Positions 26,250 to 34,367 of a DNA stretch of 40,353 nucleotides are shown piece by piece (position 1 is the stretch's first letter; each line of letters begins with the position of its first letter). Location of the stretch: contig JBBSEZ010000025.1 in assembly GCA_038239195.1 (NCBI GenBank), forward strand, positions 1 through 40,353, given 5' to 3'. The DNA is from JBBSEZ01 sp038239195 (GTDB taxonomy: Bacteria > Planctomycetota > Planctomycetia > Gemmatales > Gemmataceae). The position numbers and the translations under genes were made by a program. The notes below the pieces were generated by a model. The model worked only from the letters and a program-made list of their open reading frames with translations. It was not told the origin of the DNA and did no database searches.

Positions 26250-26448
26250 GACCCGTTTCCTTTCTCGCGCGGAGCCAACTCCGCGCCTGCCGGGGCGCGC
26301 GGGCCAGGCAGCTCAAGAGGGGCAGCCTTGACGTAAAGGCGTCGCGCGGCCGAGGGCGAGACCGGGTTCGCTCTGCCCTCGAACCGTCGAAGTAATCGCG
26401 CTGGGCGGCGGGAGTGGTGCGCCGTGCCGTCGTCTCGCCGAACGAACC

Positions 26449-27693
26449 TCAGCGGTCGGCCAACTGTGGGCTGGTGTGCCAGCGAACCACTCTCTTGAGG
26501 AGGGCCAAGGGGGAGCGGCGCGGGCGCCCTTCGCTCCGGCTTGTGAGAAGGAGCACTTCGGGTGCGGGGACGAGCCAGGGCACTTCCCACGGCGGAGGGC
26601 CGTTGCTCGCCACGCGCGAGAAAGCCTCTACGAGGTTCGCGGCACTTTGCCGCCAACTGTAGAGCGCCAGGCGCTCCTTGCCCCGCGCCGCGAGCACGCC
26701 GCGCAGCCCTTCCTCGGACGTCGCGCGCGCCATCAACTCGCTCATCGCGCCGGGATCGGTTGGGTCGCAAGACAAGACCGCGTCGCCGCCTACCTCGGGC
26801 AAGCTCGTCGTGTTGCTGCACAGCACCGGCGTGCCGGCCTCGAACGCCTCGAGCAGGGGCATGCCGAACCCTTCGAAAAGGGTGAAGAACAGGAGCGCCT
26901 CCGCCCGCTCGAGGAGCAGTTGCAGGAACGCCCGCCGCACGAAGCCGAGATGGCGTACGGGAAGGGCAGGATGTTCGGCGGCGAGCTCCGCCCACCCGGA
27001 CGGGTGGCCCGTCAACACGAGCTCCACGGCGGCCCCGCTGCGCTGGTGGAATTGGCCGAACGCTTCGAGCACGCGGCGGTGGTTCTTGTGCGGCCACAGG
27101 TTCGCCGGGAAGAGAAAGTATGGCCTGGTCGGCAGAAGCGCCCTCTCTTCCTCGGCGAGCTCCCCCAGGCAGGGCCGCTCCACCGCGGTCCGCAGCGCCG
27201 GGCTCATGAGGAAGACGTCCGGGCACCGGGTGGCCGGGTGGTCGCGAACCGTTCGCCGTGCGTGCTCGGAGAGGGTGGCGATGGCCCCGGCCTGCTGGAG
27301 GGCGTTGTCGAAACTGGCCCGCCGAGTCGCGAGGATGTCGGGGGCAAAAAACTCGGGAAAGAACTCGTGCTGCAGGTCGGGAACAAGGACTACCTGTTTC
27401 GACGGGGGAAACCCCAGCGGCGCATCCAGGGGATAACTGCGGAGCAGCACCTCGATGCCCTCCGCTCGCGCCACCGCGTCCACTCGGGCCCAGTACCCCT
27501 CCTCCGGTAGGGTGAGTACCCGCACCTGGCTCGGCACCGCCGGGAGCAAGGTGTTGTTCGCCTTGGTGCAGAACAGGAACACGTCGTGTTCGGGCCAGTG
27601 CGCGAAGAGGGCCTCCAACACGCCCTGGAGCAGCGGCACGATGCCCCCGCAAGGCCCCAGGGCTATCTGGCGAAGCTCGATCCCGATCTTCAT
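26449..27693 (-). CDS. GT4 family glycosyltransferase
   Basis: This is a 414-residue GT-B fold transferase. The N-terminal domain begins MKIGIELRQIALGPCGGI. The C-terminal domain contains FPANLWPHKNHRRVLEAF and the donor-binding FEGFGMPLLEAFEAGTPVL segment with the E-x7-E pair of retaining GT4 enzymes. The ATG at 27693 follows AGGGAGGA; the 16-codon upstream extension seen in the same frame has no support. Downstream are the GT-C-like genes and upstream a GT2, so it is one of the sequential cytosolic sugar transferases. The sugar is unknown; GT4 enzymes using GDP-mannose-type donors are common, which would fit a GDP-heptose donor. Confidence 0.88.
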   Translation of the reverse strand: MKIGIELRQIALGPCGGIVPLLQGVLEALFAHWPEHDVFLFCTKANNTLLPAVPSQVRVLTLPEEGYWARVDAVARAEGIEVLLRSYPLDAPLGFPPSKQVVLVPDLQHEFFPEFFAPDILATRRASFDNALQQAGAIATLSEHARRTVRDHPATRCPDVFLMSPALRTAVERPCLGELAEEERALLPTRPYFLFPANLWPHKNHRRVLEAFGQFHQRSGAAVELVLTGHPSGWAELAAEHPALPVRHLGFVRRAFLQLLLERAEALLFFTLFEGFGMPLLEAFEAGTPVLCSNTTSLPEVGGDAVLSCDPTDPGAMSELMARATSEEGLRGVLAARGKERLALYSWRQSAANLVEAFSRVASNGPPPWEVPWLVPAPEVLLLTSRSEGRPRRSPLALLKRVVRWHTSPQLADR

Positions 27694-27730
27694 GGTCGCG
27701 GTCCTCCCTTGCCCGGTTGACCTGGCGCCC

Positions 27731-29110
27731 TCACGCGGCACGCGACGCCGACGAAGGCCTTGCGCCCTCGGCGCGCTCCTCGCTGAGCGCGAGGCGGATC
27801 AGGCGAAACGCCAGCGGTCGGTAATCCTCGTTGCCCACGTACTCGTGAGGGACGAAGCAGGTATCGCTCGCGATCGTCACCTCGTGCGGGCCGGGCCGCA
27901 AGGGCCCGAGCGGTACCGCGAGAGAGAACGACGGGCCGCCATCCGCGCGGTGGCGATGGACGACGCGGCCATCGACTGAGACGGCGATGGAGCGGGGCTG
28001 AGGACAGCCCTCGAGGACGCTGCGGCCAACCACACGCAGAGAGCGATGGGTCGGGCCCGTGTCCACCGTGGTAACGAACTTCGGGCCAACAGGCCCGTCC
28101 GGGTGCTGGCCTGTGAAGTTCCACCAGGCTCGGGTGAGTGGGGAAAGAGGGCCGGGCTGTCCGGTTGTGCGGTCCTGGCCGGCGGAAGAGCGCCGCGCGC
28201 CGGAGCACAGTCGGGCCAGGAACCGGGGCACCAACACCTCCGGCCCGAGCAGGGCCGCGGCGGCGCCGCGCGCCGCGCCGCGGAGTCGCTTGCCCTGCCC
28301 CCAGGCCGCGTAAGCCGTGCCGGCGAGACGGGCCGCCTTGCTCCGGCGCCCCCAGCGCTTCTCGAAGCGGTGTTCGCTCAGCGACCAGCGAAGGAGCCAA
28401 TAGCGCGGCCCGAGGGGCGACCCCCAGTAGCGTCGGCTGGCGCGAATGGCCTGGGCGTAAATCTCCTCGGACGCATGGGAGCAACTTTTCGAGGCGGCGT
28501 GTAAGCGGAAGGTGGCCAGTACCTGGTCGATGAAGTGGAGCGCGTAGTGGCGGCTGAAGCGGCACATCAGATCATAATCCAGGACCAGTTGGTCCGACAC
28601 GTCGAGCGCGCCACAGCGCCGCCAAACGTCCGGCGTCCAGAAAGTGGACGGCTGGGGAACCGCATGCACCTTCCAAACCTCCAGCACGCGCCGGTGGGTC
28701 ATGGGGCCGCTGGGGTGCTCCGCGCCCGTGGGCTTGTCGTTCTCGTCCACGTAGATGCAACGGCCCGTGACGATGTGCCGTCCCCGCGCGGGGCTCAATT
28801 CCGCGGCGACTCGATGCAGCGCGCCGGGCAGGAAGGTGTCGTCCGAGTTGAGGAAACAATAGACGTCGCCCGTGGCGAGGCGAAAACCTTTGTTGATGGC
28901 GTCGGCCTGTCCGCGGTCGGGCTCGCGGAGCACCCGCAGATGCGGATAGCGGGCGAGAACGGCCGGCGTGTCGTCGGTGGACATCCCGTCCACAACGATG
29001 TGCTCGAGGTTGGGATAGTTCTGGGCGAGAACGCTTTCGATGGTACGGCCGATGAACTTCCCCTGGTTGTACGAGGCCGTCACAACAGAGATCCGGGGCG
29101 TCGCGGGCAT
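27731..29110 (-). CDS. GT2 glycosyltransferase with C-terminal beta-type accessory domain
   Basis: This 459-residue protein has an N-terminal GT2 domain: SVVTASYNQGKFIGRTIESV, then EPDRGQADAINKGF, and the metal-binding FLNSDDTF near residue 90. After about residue 320 a strand-rich domain follows with VGRSVLEGCPQPRSI and SVDGRVVHRH. It ends in CFVPHEYVGNEDYRPLAFRL. The last motif resembles the C-terminal ends of the two GT-C-like paralogues (FFVPNKIGLNEDDRELVM). This suggests a mobile sugar-binding or docking module attached to different catalytic parts of the same pathway. The ATG at 29110 has AGGTGG and GAGAGG upstream. The gene ends 37 bases before the GT4 start. Confidence 0.85.
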   Translation of the reverse strand: MPATPRISVVTASYNQGKFIGRTIESVLAQNYPNLEHIVVDGMSTDDTPAVLARYPHLRVLREPDRGQADAINKGFRLATGDVYCFLNSDDTFLPGALHRVAAELSPARGRHIVTGRCIYVDENDKPTGAEHPSGPMTHRRVLEVWKVHAVPQPSTFWTPDVWRRCGALDVSDQLVLDYDLMCRFSRHYALHFIDQVLATFRLHAASKSCSHASEEIYAQAIRASRRYWGSPLGPRYWLLRWSLSEHRFEKRWGRRSKAARLAGTAYAAWGQGKRLRGAARGAAAALLGPEVLVPRFLARLCSGARRSSAGQDRTTGQPGPLSPLTRAWWNFTGQHPDGPVGPKFVTTVDTGPTHRSLRVVGRSVLEGCPQPRSIAVSVDGRVVHRHRADGGPSFSLAVPLGPLRPGPHEVTIASDTCFVPHEYVGNEDYRPLAFRLIRLALSEERAEGARPSSASRAA

Positions 29111-29366
29111 CCTCTCACCACCTCTTTCTGCGAACGCGAGTCGCGCGAGCCTCTGCGTTGGAGGGCCGAGCGCCCACCGGATACCTGACAGTCAAGGGCC
29201 CCGTCTGGCGACGTGGAAGAACTCGAGGTGTGCGAGGCCAACGACGTGCCCGGGCGGAGAGAGCGAAGGGGGACGACCGGGCGAAACGCGAACTGCCTCC
29301 TCTGGGTGAGGCTCGGCGGCCTTCTGCCCACGCGGCCCGGCGCTCGCCGCGTCCGATGTCCCTCTG

Positions 29367-30323
29367 TCAGGACGGAAAGCGCGCGGGCGCCAATCGGCTC
29401 GCTCGATCGCGCGCCCGCGGGCCGCCGGGGGCCTTCTGGCCACGCGCCGGGTTGACTTCCGCGTCCTCGACCCAGCCATCGAAGCGGAAGTCGCGCACGT
29501 GTTCGGCGTACCACCCCAGCATGGGCCTCCAGAACCGTTGGAAGCAGGCCGCCCCCTTGGGGTGGAGGCGCGCGTGGGCGCCGTAGAAGTGTTCGTCGTG
29601 GTAGTCGTGCATCTCTCGCTCGGGAACGATGCGGCCCAGGTACTCCCGATACAAGCGGGCGATCTCCGGCAGGCCCTGCGTTTGCCACCGGGCAGTGGTC
29701 TTCTGGTCCGCGTAGTAGCGGAACAGGCCGAAAAGCTCCGGCACCGAGTGGAACCGAGCCCCCGCGCGCAACATCCGCAGCCAGAGCTCGTAATCCATGG
29801 CGAAGTCGTAATCGGCGTTGACGAAGCCGCCCGCCCGCTCGTACGCCCGGCGCGTCCAGAACGTCGATTCCTGTGGGACGTAATCGACGAGATAGAGCAT
29901 TTCTTCGGAGAACGGGCGATAGGGCAAGAAATGGAGAAGTTTGCCCTCTTCGTCGATCGTGTAGCGCCGGCCGTAAATCACGTCGAACGAAGGGCTCGCC
30001 GCGAAGTGGTGAACCGCGCGGGAGATGGTCTGGGCGGACGCGTAACAGTCGTCGGAGTTCAGATAGGCCAGGACGTCGCCCCGCGCCAGGCGGAAGCCGC
30101 GATTCAGGGCGTCCGACTGTCCGGCATCCGGCTCGCTCACCAGGACGTCGAGGTAGCCCGCGTACGTGTCGAGCACCTCCCGGGTGCCATCGGTCGAGCC
30201 GCCGTCCATGACGATGTATTCGACGTTTTCATAGTCCTGGCAGAGGACGCTGCGCAAGGTGCGCTCGATGTACTCCACGTGGTTGAAACATGGCGTCACA
30301 ATGCTCACTAACGGCCGGGCCAT
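29367..30323 (-). CDS. GT2 family glycosyltransferase
   Basis: This 318-residue protein begins with VSIVTPCFNHVEYIERTL, followed by MDGGSTDGT, EPDAGQSDALNRGF and the metal site YLNSDDCY. These are standard for inverting GT2 enzymes. It is closely related in layout to the GT2 at 27731-29110 but lacks the beta-type tail and ends in a basic, disordered stretch. The ATG at 30323 follows GGAGCAG; the longer in-frame start lies in the leader. It sits between a small coiled-coil gene and the longer GT2, all on the same strand. It would add one residue to the growing glycan; donor and acceptor are unknown. Confidence 0.88.
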   Translation of the reverse strand: MARPLVSIVTPCFNHVEYIERTLRSVLCQDYENVEYIVMDGGSTDGTREVLDTYAGYLDVLVSEPDAGQSDALNRGFRLARGDVLAYLNSDDCYASAQTISRAVHHFAASPSFDVIYGRRYTIDEEGKLLHFLPYRPFSEEMLYLVDYVPQESTFWTRRAYERAGGFVNADYDFAMDYELWLRMLRAGARFHSVPELFGLFRYYADQKTTARWQTQGLPEIARLYREYLGRIVPEREMHDYHDEHFYGAHARLHPKGAACFQRFWRPMLGWYAEHVRDFRFDGWVEDAEVNPARGQKAPGGPRARDRASRLAPARFPS

Positions 30324-30381
30324 GTTTGCTGCTCCGCGTGACGAAGAAGGAGGAAAGGCGCACAGGCGAACCTGGCCCTGG

Positions 30382-30696
30382 TCAACCGATCCGCTGTTGC
30401 GATTCGAGCTCCACGTAGTAACGAGCCAGTTCATCGGCGATGCGCTGGGTCAGAGCGACGTGGTGTTCCCCAAACAGGCGATCGACCTCTTCCAGGCCTC
30501 GCTGAGCCTCCTCCGCCTCGCGCCGGAGACTGGCTAGCCTCTGGCGCAACGCGACGACGTGAGTGCTGAGTTGATTCAAGGCCCCGAGATGGTGCTCGAG
30601 AGGCCCCGCGGCGCTGGGGGCGGGCGAGCTCGCCTTGGCCCCCCGGGCCCTTGCCCACCAACACAACCGCTTCGCGGTGCTCCGCATCATCCCCAT
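30382..30696 (-). CDS. 104-residue coiled-coil protein
   Basis: This small protein has a basic start (MGMMRSTAKRLCWWARARG) and a short Ala/Pro/Ser linker. A helix-forming region from about residue 35 to the end has heptad-like spacing (LRQRLASLRREAEEAQRGL). No known domain is recognised. GGAGGG lies about 8 bases before the ATG at 30696; the longer in-frame frame from 30762 has no ribosome site. It lies between a methyltransferase that itself ends in a predicted coiled coil and a GT2, all same-strand. A scaffold or chain-length role, as for some coiled-coil partners in O-antigen systems, is conceivable but purely inferred. Confidence 0.6.
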   Translation of the reverse strand: MGMMRSTAKRLCWWARARGAKASSPAPSAAGPLEHHLGALNQLSTHVVALRQRLASLRREAEEAQRGLEEVDRLFGEHHVALTQRIADELARYYVELESQQRIG

Positions 30697-30858
30697 GACG
30701 CCTGCCCTCCAGGCCCCTGCGCGCGACTTCGGGCAACACCACGCGCGGGTGGTTTGTCGCAATCCGGAGAAGTTGGTCGAGAGTGGTGTGCCATCGAGCG
30801 CAACAGCCAGGCCCGCGCCCTCCGACGCTCGCGTTGGCCGGCACGTTCAACGGCGGGA

Positions 30859-32169
30859 TCAAGCACGGTCGCGCCGCGGGGGCGCAGGCCTGTTGAAGGC
30901 CCGCCCGAACCGCAGGAGCCTTTTCACGCGCCGGAACAACCTCTGAACCATCCACTCGGCGTGCCGAGCCAGGAAGTGGAGCGGGTTGCGCGCCTCCTGA
31001 AGGCCCCGGATGGTGGCGGTGAGTTCGTGAATCTGTTCCAGGCGGTCGGCCCGGTCAGCTTCGGACACCTCCAGGCTGGCATGGAGGACGTGGATCATGT
31101 CGAGCCGATCGGCCCGGTCGGCCTCACAGTGCTCGAACTGAGCGTAGAGGTCGAGCAGGGCGCGCACCACGTGGCCCGTCGCCGTCTTGCCCAGAAAGTC
31201 CGGCAGATCGTCCGCGGGCTGCCGGACCAGGGGCCGCCGACTGGCGAAGCAAAACATGTCGTAGGGGAACATGGGGCGCTCGAAGTGGACCTCGGTGAAG
31301 CCGAGTCGCTCGAACAGAAGCCGGGCGGCCCCCTTGCTGAAAAGGTTGAGGTGCTGTTCTGCAACCTTGCCCTGCATGAGCCGGAGGAAGATGTCGTCGC
31401 GCGCCACGAGGTCCGCGTAGCTGGCGCCGTCGAAGCAGGGCATCTGCACGACGAGCAAGCCGTCGTCCTTCAGCAGGCGGGCGCAGCACTCCAACGTCGC
31501 GAAGGGATCGGCGAGGTGCTCGACCACGTCGTTGAGAACGATGGCGTCCAGGGAGCGCTCGCGCAGGTCCTGCTGCTCGACGGGCCCCAGCAGCACGGGG
31601 ACCTTGAAGGTGGAGCGCGCGAAATCGACCACCCAGGGGCTCAACTCCAGGCCGGTCGCGTCGTAGCCGACGGAACGCAGCAGGGCGACGAAACCGCCGT
31701 GGGCGCAGCCGATTTCGAGGACGCGGGCGGGGGGCAAGCGGTAGGAGGCGAACGCCCGGAGCCAGTGGAGACACCGCTCGTGCAGGTCGATGCGCGCCCG
31801 CTCGACGATGTTGGCATGGCCGAGCTCCTCGGTCTGGTGCGTCAGCCAGTAATCCTTGCCGTAGAAGTCGTTCTCGTCATCCTCGACGGCGATTTCCTCA
31901 GGGGTGAGGCCGACGCAGGAGACCAGGGTGGAACAGTGGTCGCAGAGCCGGTATTCCTCGGAATAGGGCCCCAGGTCGTTCTCCCCGCACCAGCAGACCG
32001 GTCGCATCCGCGGACGGGCGTGCGAGGCGCCGGTCGAGGTCCTGTATTTCCCAGGCCCCGGAGCGGTACGGGGGGGCCTCCCCGCCCCGGCGCGCGAGGG
32101 CGCTCGCCCAACTTCCTCTGCGGGAAGTCGGGCCGCTTCCCCGTCGATCTGGGTCTTCAGGATCCTCAT
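30859..32169 (-). CDS. SAM-dependent methyltransferase with zinc-finger-like start and coiled-coil repeat tail
   Basis: This is a 436-residue protein. Around residue 58 it has CWCGEN, followed by LCDHC near 76, a likely zinc-binding pair. A class I methyltransferase core follows with VLEIGCAHGGFVALLRSVGY, GLELSPWVVDFA and LNDVVEHLADPF. After the core a 20-residue unit is repeated: EADRADRLDMIHVL then EADRADRLEQIHEL, probably a coiled coil. A basic C-terminal region is last. The ATG at 32169 has GGAGGG before it; an internal Met at 32007 is possible but has no ribosome site. The helical tail could pair with the coiled-coil protein encoded next, which is inference. It likely methylates a glycan terminus or internal sugar. 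Confidence 0.8.
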   Translation of the reverse strand: MRILKTQIDGEAARLPAEEVGRAPSRAGAGRPPRTAPGPGKYRTSTGASHARPRMRPVCWCGENDLGPYSEEYRLCDHCSTLVSCVGLTPEEIAVEDDENDFYGKDYWLTHQTEELGHANIVERARIDLHERCLHWLRAFASYRLPPARVLEIGCAHGGFVALLRSVGYDATGLELSPWVVDFARSTFKVPVLLGPVEQQDLRERSLDAIVLNDVVEHLADPFATLECCARLLKDDGLLVVQMPCFDGASYADLVARDDIFLRLMQGKVAEQHLNLFSKGAARLLFERLGFTEVHFERPMFPYDMFCFASRRPLVRQPADDLPDFLGKTATGHVVRALLDLYAQFEHCEADRADRLDMIHVLHASLEVSEADRADRLEQIHELTATIRGLQEARNPLHFLARHAEWMVQRLFRRVKRLLRFGRAFNRPAPPRRDRA

Positions 32170-32220
32170 CGACCAAAACCCTCCGGTGGCCCCTGTGTCA
32201 CAACGCCCGTCCGGGGCCCC

Positions 32221-33177
32221 TCAGGCAGCCCGAACGTGAGCGGCGCGCCGGGCCGCCTCGTACCAGGCAACGGTTCGGTCGAGGCCGTCCGACAGCGAAA
32301 CCTTGGTCTGGAACCCGAGGACCTCGCGCGCCCGGGTGAGGTCGAGGCAGCGGCGCATCTGGCCATCGGGGCGACTCGGGTCGAAGCGCACCTTGCCCTT
32401 GAAGCCCGTCTTGACGGCGATCATCCCGACCAGGTCGGCGATGCTGACCTCTTCGCCGGAGCCGACGTTGATGGGCGTGGACGAGTTGAGGTGCTCGGCG
32501 GCGTGGACGATGGCGCGCGCGGCGTCGTCCACGAAAAGGAACTCGCGGGTCGGGGCGCCACTGCCCCAGACGGTCAGCACCTGCTCGCCGCGCTCGCGAG
32601 CCTCGACGCACTTGCGGATGAGGGCAGGGATCACGTGCGACGATTCCAGGTCGAAGTTGTCCCGCGGGCCGTACAGGTTGACGATCAGCAGGTTGACGCC
32701 GTTGAAGTCGTACTGCTGCCGATAGGCCTCGAGCTGAACGAGGAGCAGTTTCTTGGCCAGGCCGTAGGGCGCGTTGGTCTCCTCCGGGTAGCCGTTCCAG
32801 AGGTCGCTTTCCTTGAACGGCACCGGGGTGACCTTGGGGTAGGAGCAGACGGTGCCGATCATGACGAACTTCTCGACGCCGGCCACCCGGCAGCGCTCGA
32901 TGAGTTGCGTCCCCATGATGAGGTTTTTGTAGAGGAAGGCCCCCGGCTGGCGCATGTTGGCGCCGATGCCGCCGCACAGGGCCGCGAGATGGATGACCAC
33001 CTCGGGGCGCTGCTCGGCGATCAGGCGGTCGATGTCGGCCTCGCGCGTGAGGTCGAAGCTCGCGCTGCGCGGGACGAAGACGTTCGGGCAACCGGCCTGA
33101 GCCAGGCATCCGACCACGGCCTGACCGAGGAACCCCGAGCCCCCTGTCACGACGATTCGCTTCGCTTTTAGTCTCAT
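32221..33177 (-). CDS. GDP-L-fucose synthase-like epimerase/reductase
   Basis: This 318-residue extended SDR has IVVTGGSGFLGQAVV at the start, HLAALCGGIGANMRQPG, MIGTVCSYPKVTPVPFKE, PYGLAKK (Tyr-x-x-x-Lys) and NLYGPRDNFDLESSHVIPAL. These follow the GDP-fucose synthase pattern. The Ser of the canonical GSSCIYP motif is Thr here, a substitution I associate with a GTVCxYP subgroup; the Cys is kept. In heptose-capsule loci, related reductases act on GDP-6-deoxy-heptose or keto-heptose, so with gmhA/hddA nearby the substrate may be a GDP-heptose derivative, not GDP-fucose precursor. A 4,6-dehydratase for either route is not evident here. ATG at 33177 with AGGTGG upstream is preferred; a GTG five codons earlier is possible. 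It is the first gene of the leftward locus. Confidence 0.83.
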   Translation of the reverse strand: MRLKAKRIVVTGGSGFLGQAVVGCLAQAGCPNVFVPRSASFDLTREADIDRLIAEQRPEVVIHLAALCGGIGANMRQPGAFLYKNLIMGTQLIERCRVAGVEKFVMIGTVCSYPKVTPVPFKESDLWNGYPEETNAPYGLAKKLLLVQLEAYRQQYDFNGVNLLIVNLYGPRDNFDLESSHVIPALIRKCVEARERGEQVLTVWGSGAPTREFLFVDDAARAIVHAAEHLNSSTPINVGSGEEVSIADLVGMIAVKTGFKGKVRFDPSRPDGQMRRCLDLTRAREVLGFQTKVSLSDGLDRTVAWYEAARRAAHVRAA

Positions 33178-33376
33178 CTCTGTATTGTCCACCTGGATCG
33201 AGAACGTACTTCGGACCGGGCATCCGGTACCGAGGAATCGAGCCCTGGAAGGCGACGGATCGAGCGCTGCTCGCGGAAATCGGGTGTGCCGGACAGAGAA
33301 GCGGGTGTTTTAGTAATCGAAAGTCGCATCGCCTGTCAAGGCGCCCCTCGCGAGGTCGCGCTTCGGCGCGCAGCAA

Positions 33377-33413
33377 AACACTCGGGAGGGCCCGCCGGGC
33401 CCTCCCGAGTGTT
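33377..33413 (-). terminator. Terminator-like hairpin after the 66-codon gene
   Basis: A perfect 17-base inverted repeat (33377-33393 with 33397-33413) encloses a 3-base loop and lies 33 bases past the small gene at 33447. On the minus strand it is followed by TTTT. It marks the boundary between the polysaccharide locus and the chromosomal genes to its right. Confidence 0.8.
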
Positions 33414-33446
33414 GTCGATTTCTGGAGGACGGCTCGTCCCCGTCCG

Positions 33447-33647
33447 TCACTTCGCCGCGAGCGCGCTCTTCACCCGGCGCGTCAGCTCGAAGACGTAGGC
33501 CATCTCGCGCAGGAGCCCCTCGGCCGTGGGCTCGGTCGTCGGGCGATCCTTGCCGGCGCGCCGGGCGGACGGGGAAGTCGAGGACAGGCCCCGGGCCAGT
33601 TCGAGGTTGCGGGCCTTGGAACGAGGGGCGGCGAGGGCCTGGCTCAT
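33447..33647 (-). CDS. 66-residue hypothetical protein
   Basis: I do not recognise this family. The protein has a basic, Ser/Ala-rich first half and a C-terminal helix (GLLREMAYVFELTRRVKSAL). The start is set at the ATG near 33647, which has CAGGAGCC upstream; a TTG start 16 codons earlier has no ribosome site. A strong hairpin follows the stop, which supports a real transcription unit. It sits alone between the leftward polysaccharide locus and the rightward DUF1569 gene. No membrane segment or signal peptide is visible. Confidence 0.6.
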   Translation of the reverse strand: MSQALAAPRSKARNLELARGLSSTSPSARRAGKDRPTTEPTAEGLLREMAYVFELTRRVKSALAAK

Positions 33648-33908
33648 GATCGGCTCCTGATTGGGGCGGGATTTGCTTGATTGGAGCTTTAGCAAGTCGT
33701 GTGCCGCGATTCGCCTTGACAGCGGAACTCGTGGCGCAATTCCTTTACCTGTAGCACCTTACATCCATTCCAGACGTCGGGCGCGAGGGCCCTGAGGGTT
33801 GGGCGGATTGTAAGATGTGCCGCCTGGCGGGGGCCGTCGCCGGTAATCCCTACAACCGGAGGGGCCCTCGGGCAGACGGGCGCTCGCCGGGCCCGTATTC
33901 TGGACGGG

Positions 33909-34367
33909 ATGGAACGTCGCGCGCTGCGTCTGCACAGTTATGTCGAGGCCAGTCGCGAGGCCGAGGCCCTGCTGGCCGTCCTGTATGATCGGGCCGGCGC
34001 CTGGGGGCTCGGCGAGGTCGCGCACCACCTTGCCGCCGCGCTGGAAATGTCGCTCGATGGCTTTCCGTCGCGCATGCCGTGGCCGGTGCGCCTGGTCGCG
34101 CGCTGGTTCGTGCTGGGGCGCCTGCTGCGCCATCGCGTCCTGCGGCGCCGGGTGCCCGCGCCGAGTTACCTCCTGCCGCCCCGCGCGAGCGACGACCGGA
34201 AAGGAGTGGAGCGCCTGCAAAAAGCCCTGGCGCGAGTCGATGCCCACACGGGCTCGCTTCAGCCGTCGCCCGTCTTCGGCACGCTGTCGGCGAGCGAGTG
34301 GCGCGAGGTCCACCTCTGGCACTGCGAGCACCACCTGAGCTTTCTGGTCCCGAGGGCCAGCCCGTGA
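33909..34367 (+). CDS. DUF1569 (DinB-like fold) protein
   Basis: This 152-residue protein resembles DUF1569. It has a helical first half with a conserved-type MPWPVRLVARWFVLGRLL segment and a C-terminal FGTLSASEW motif followed by HLWHCEHHLSFL. The His residues in the last segment are those expected to bind metal in DinB-like proteins. Biochemical function of the family is not established. Its stop overlaps the GTG start of the VOC gene by four bases, so the two are coupled. The ribosome site before the ATG is weak (GGACGGG). Confidence 0.8.
   Translation: MERRALRLHSYVEASREAEALLAVLYDRAGAWGLGEVAHHLAAALEMSLDGFPSRMPWPVRLVARWFVLGRLLRHRVLRRRVPAPSYLLPPRASDDRKGVERLQKALARVDAHTGSLQPSPVFGTLSASEWREVHLWHCEHHLSFLVPRASP

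Noticed and set aside
30559..33171. 870-codon open frame on the plus strand
   Set aside because: It runs antisense through the methyltransferase and reductase genes, has no family motifs, and is explained by GC-rich codon bias.
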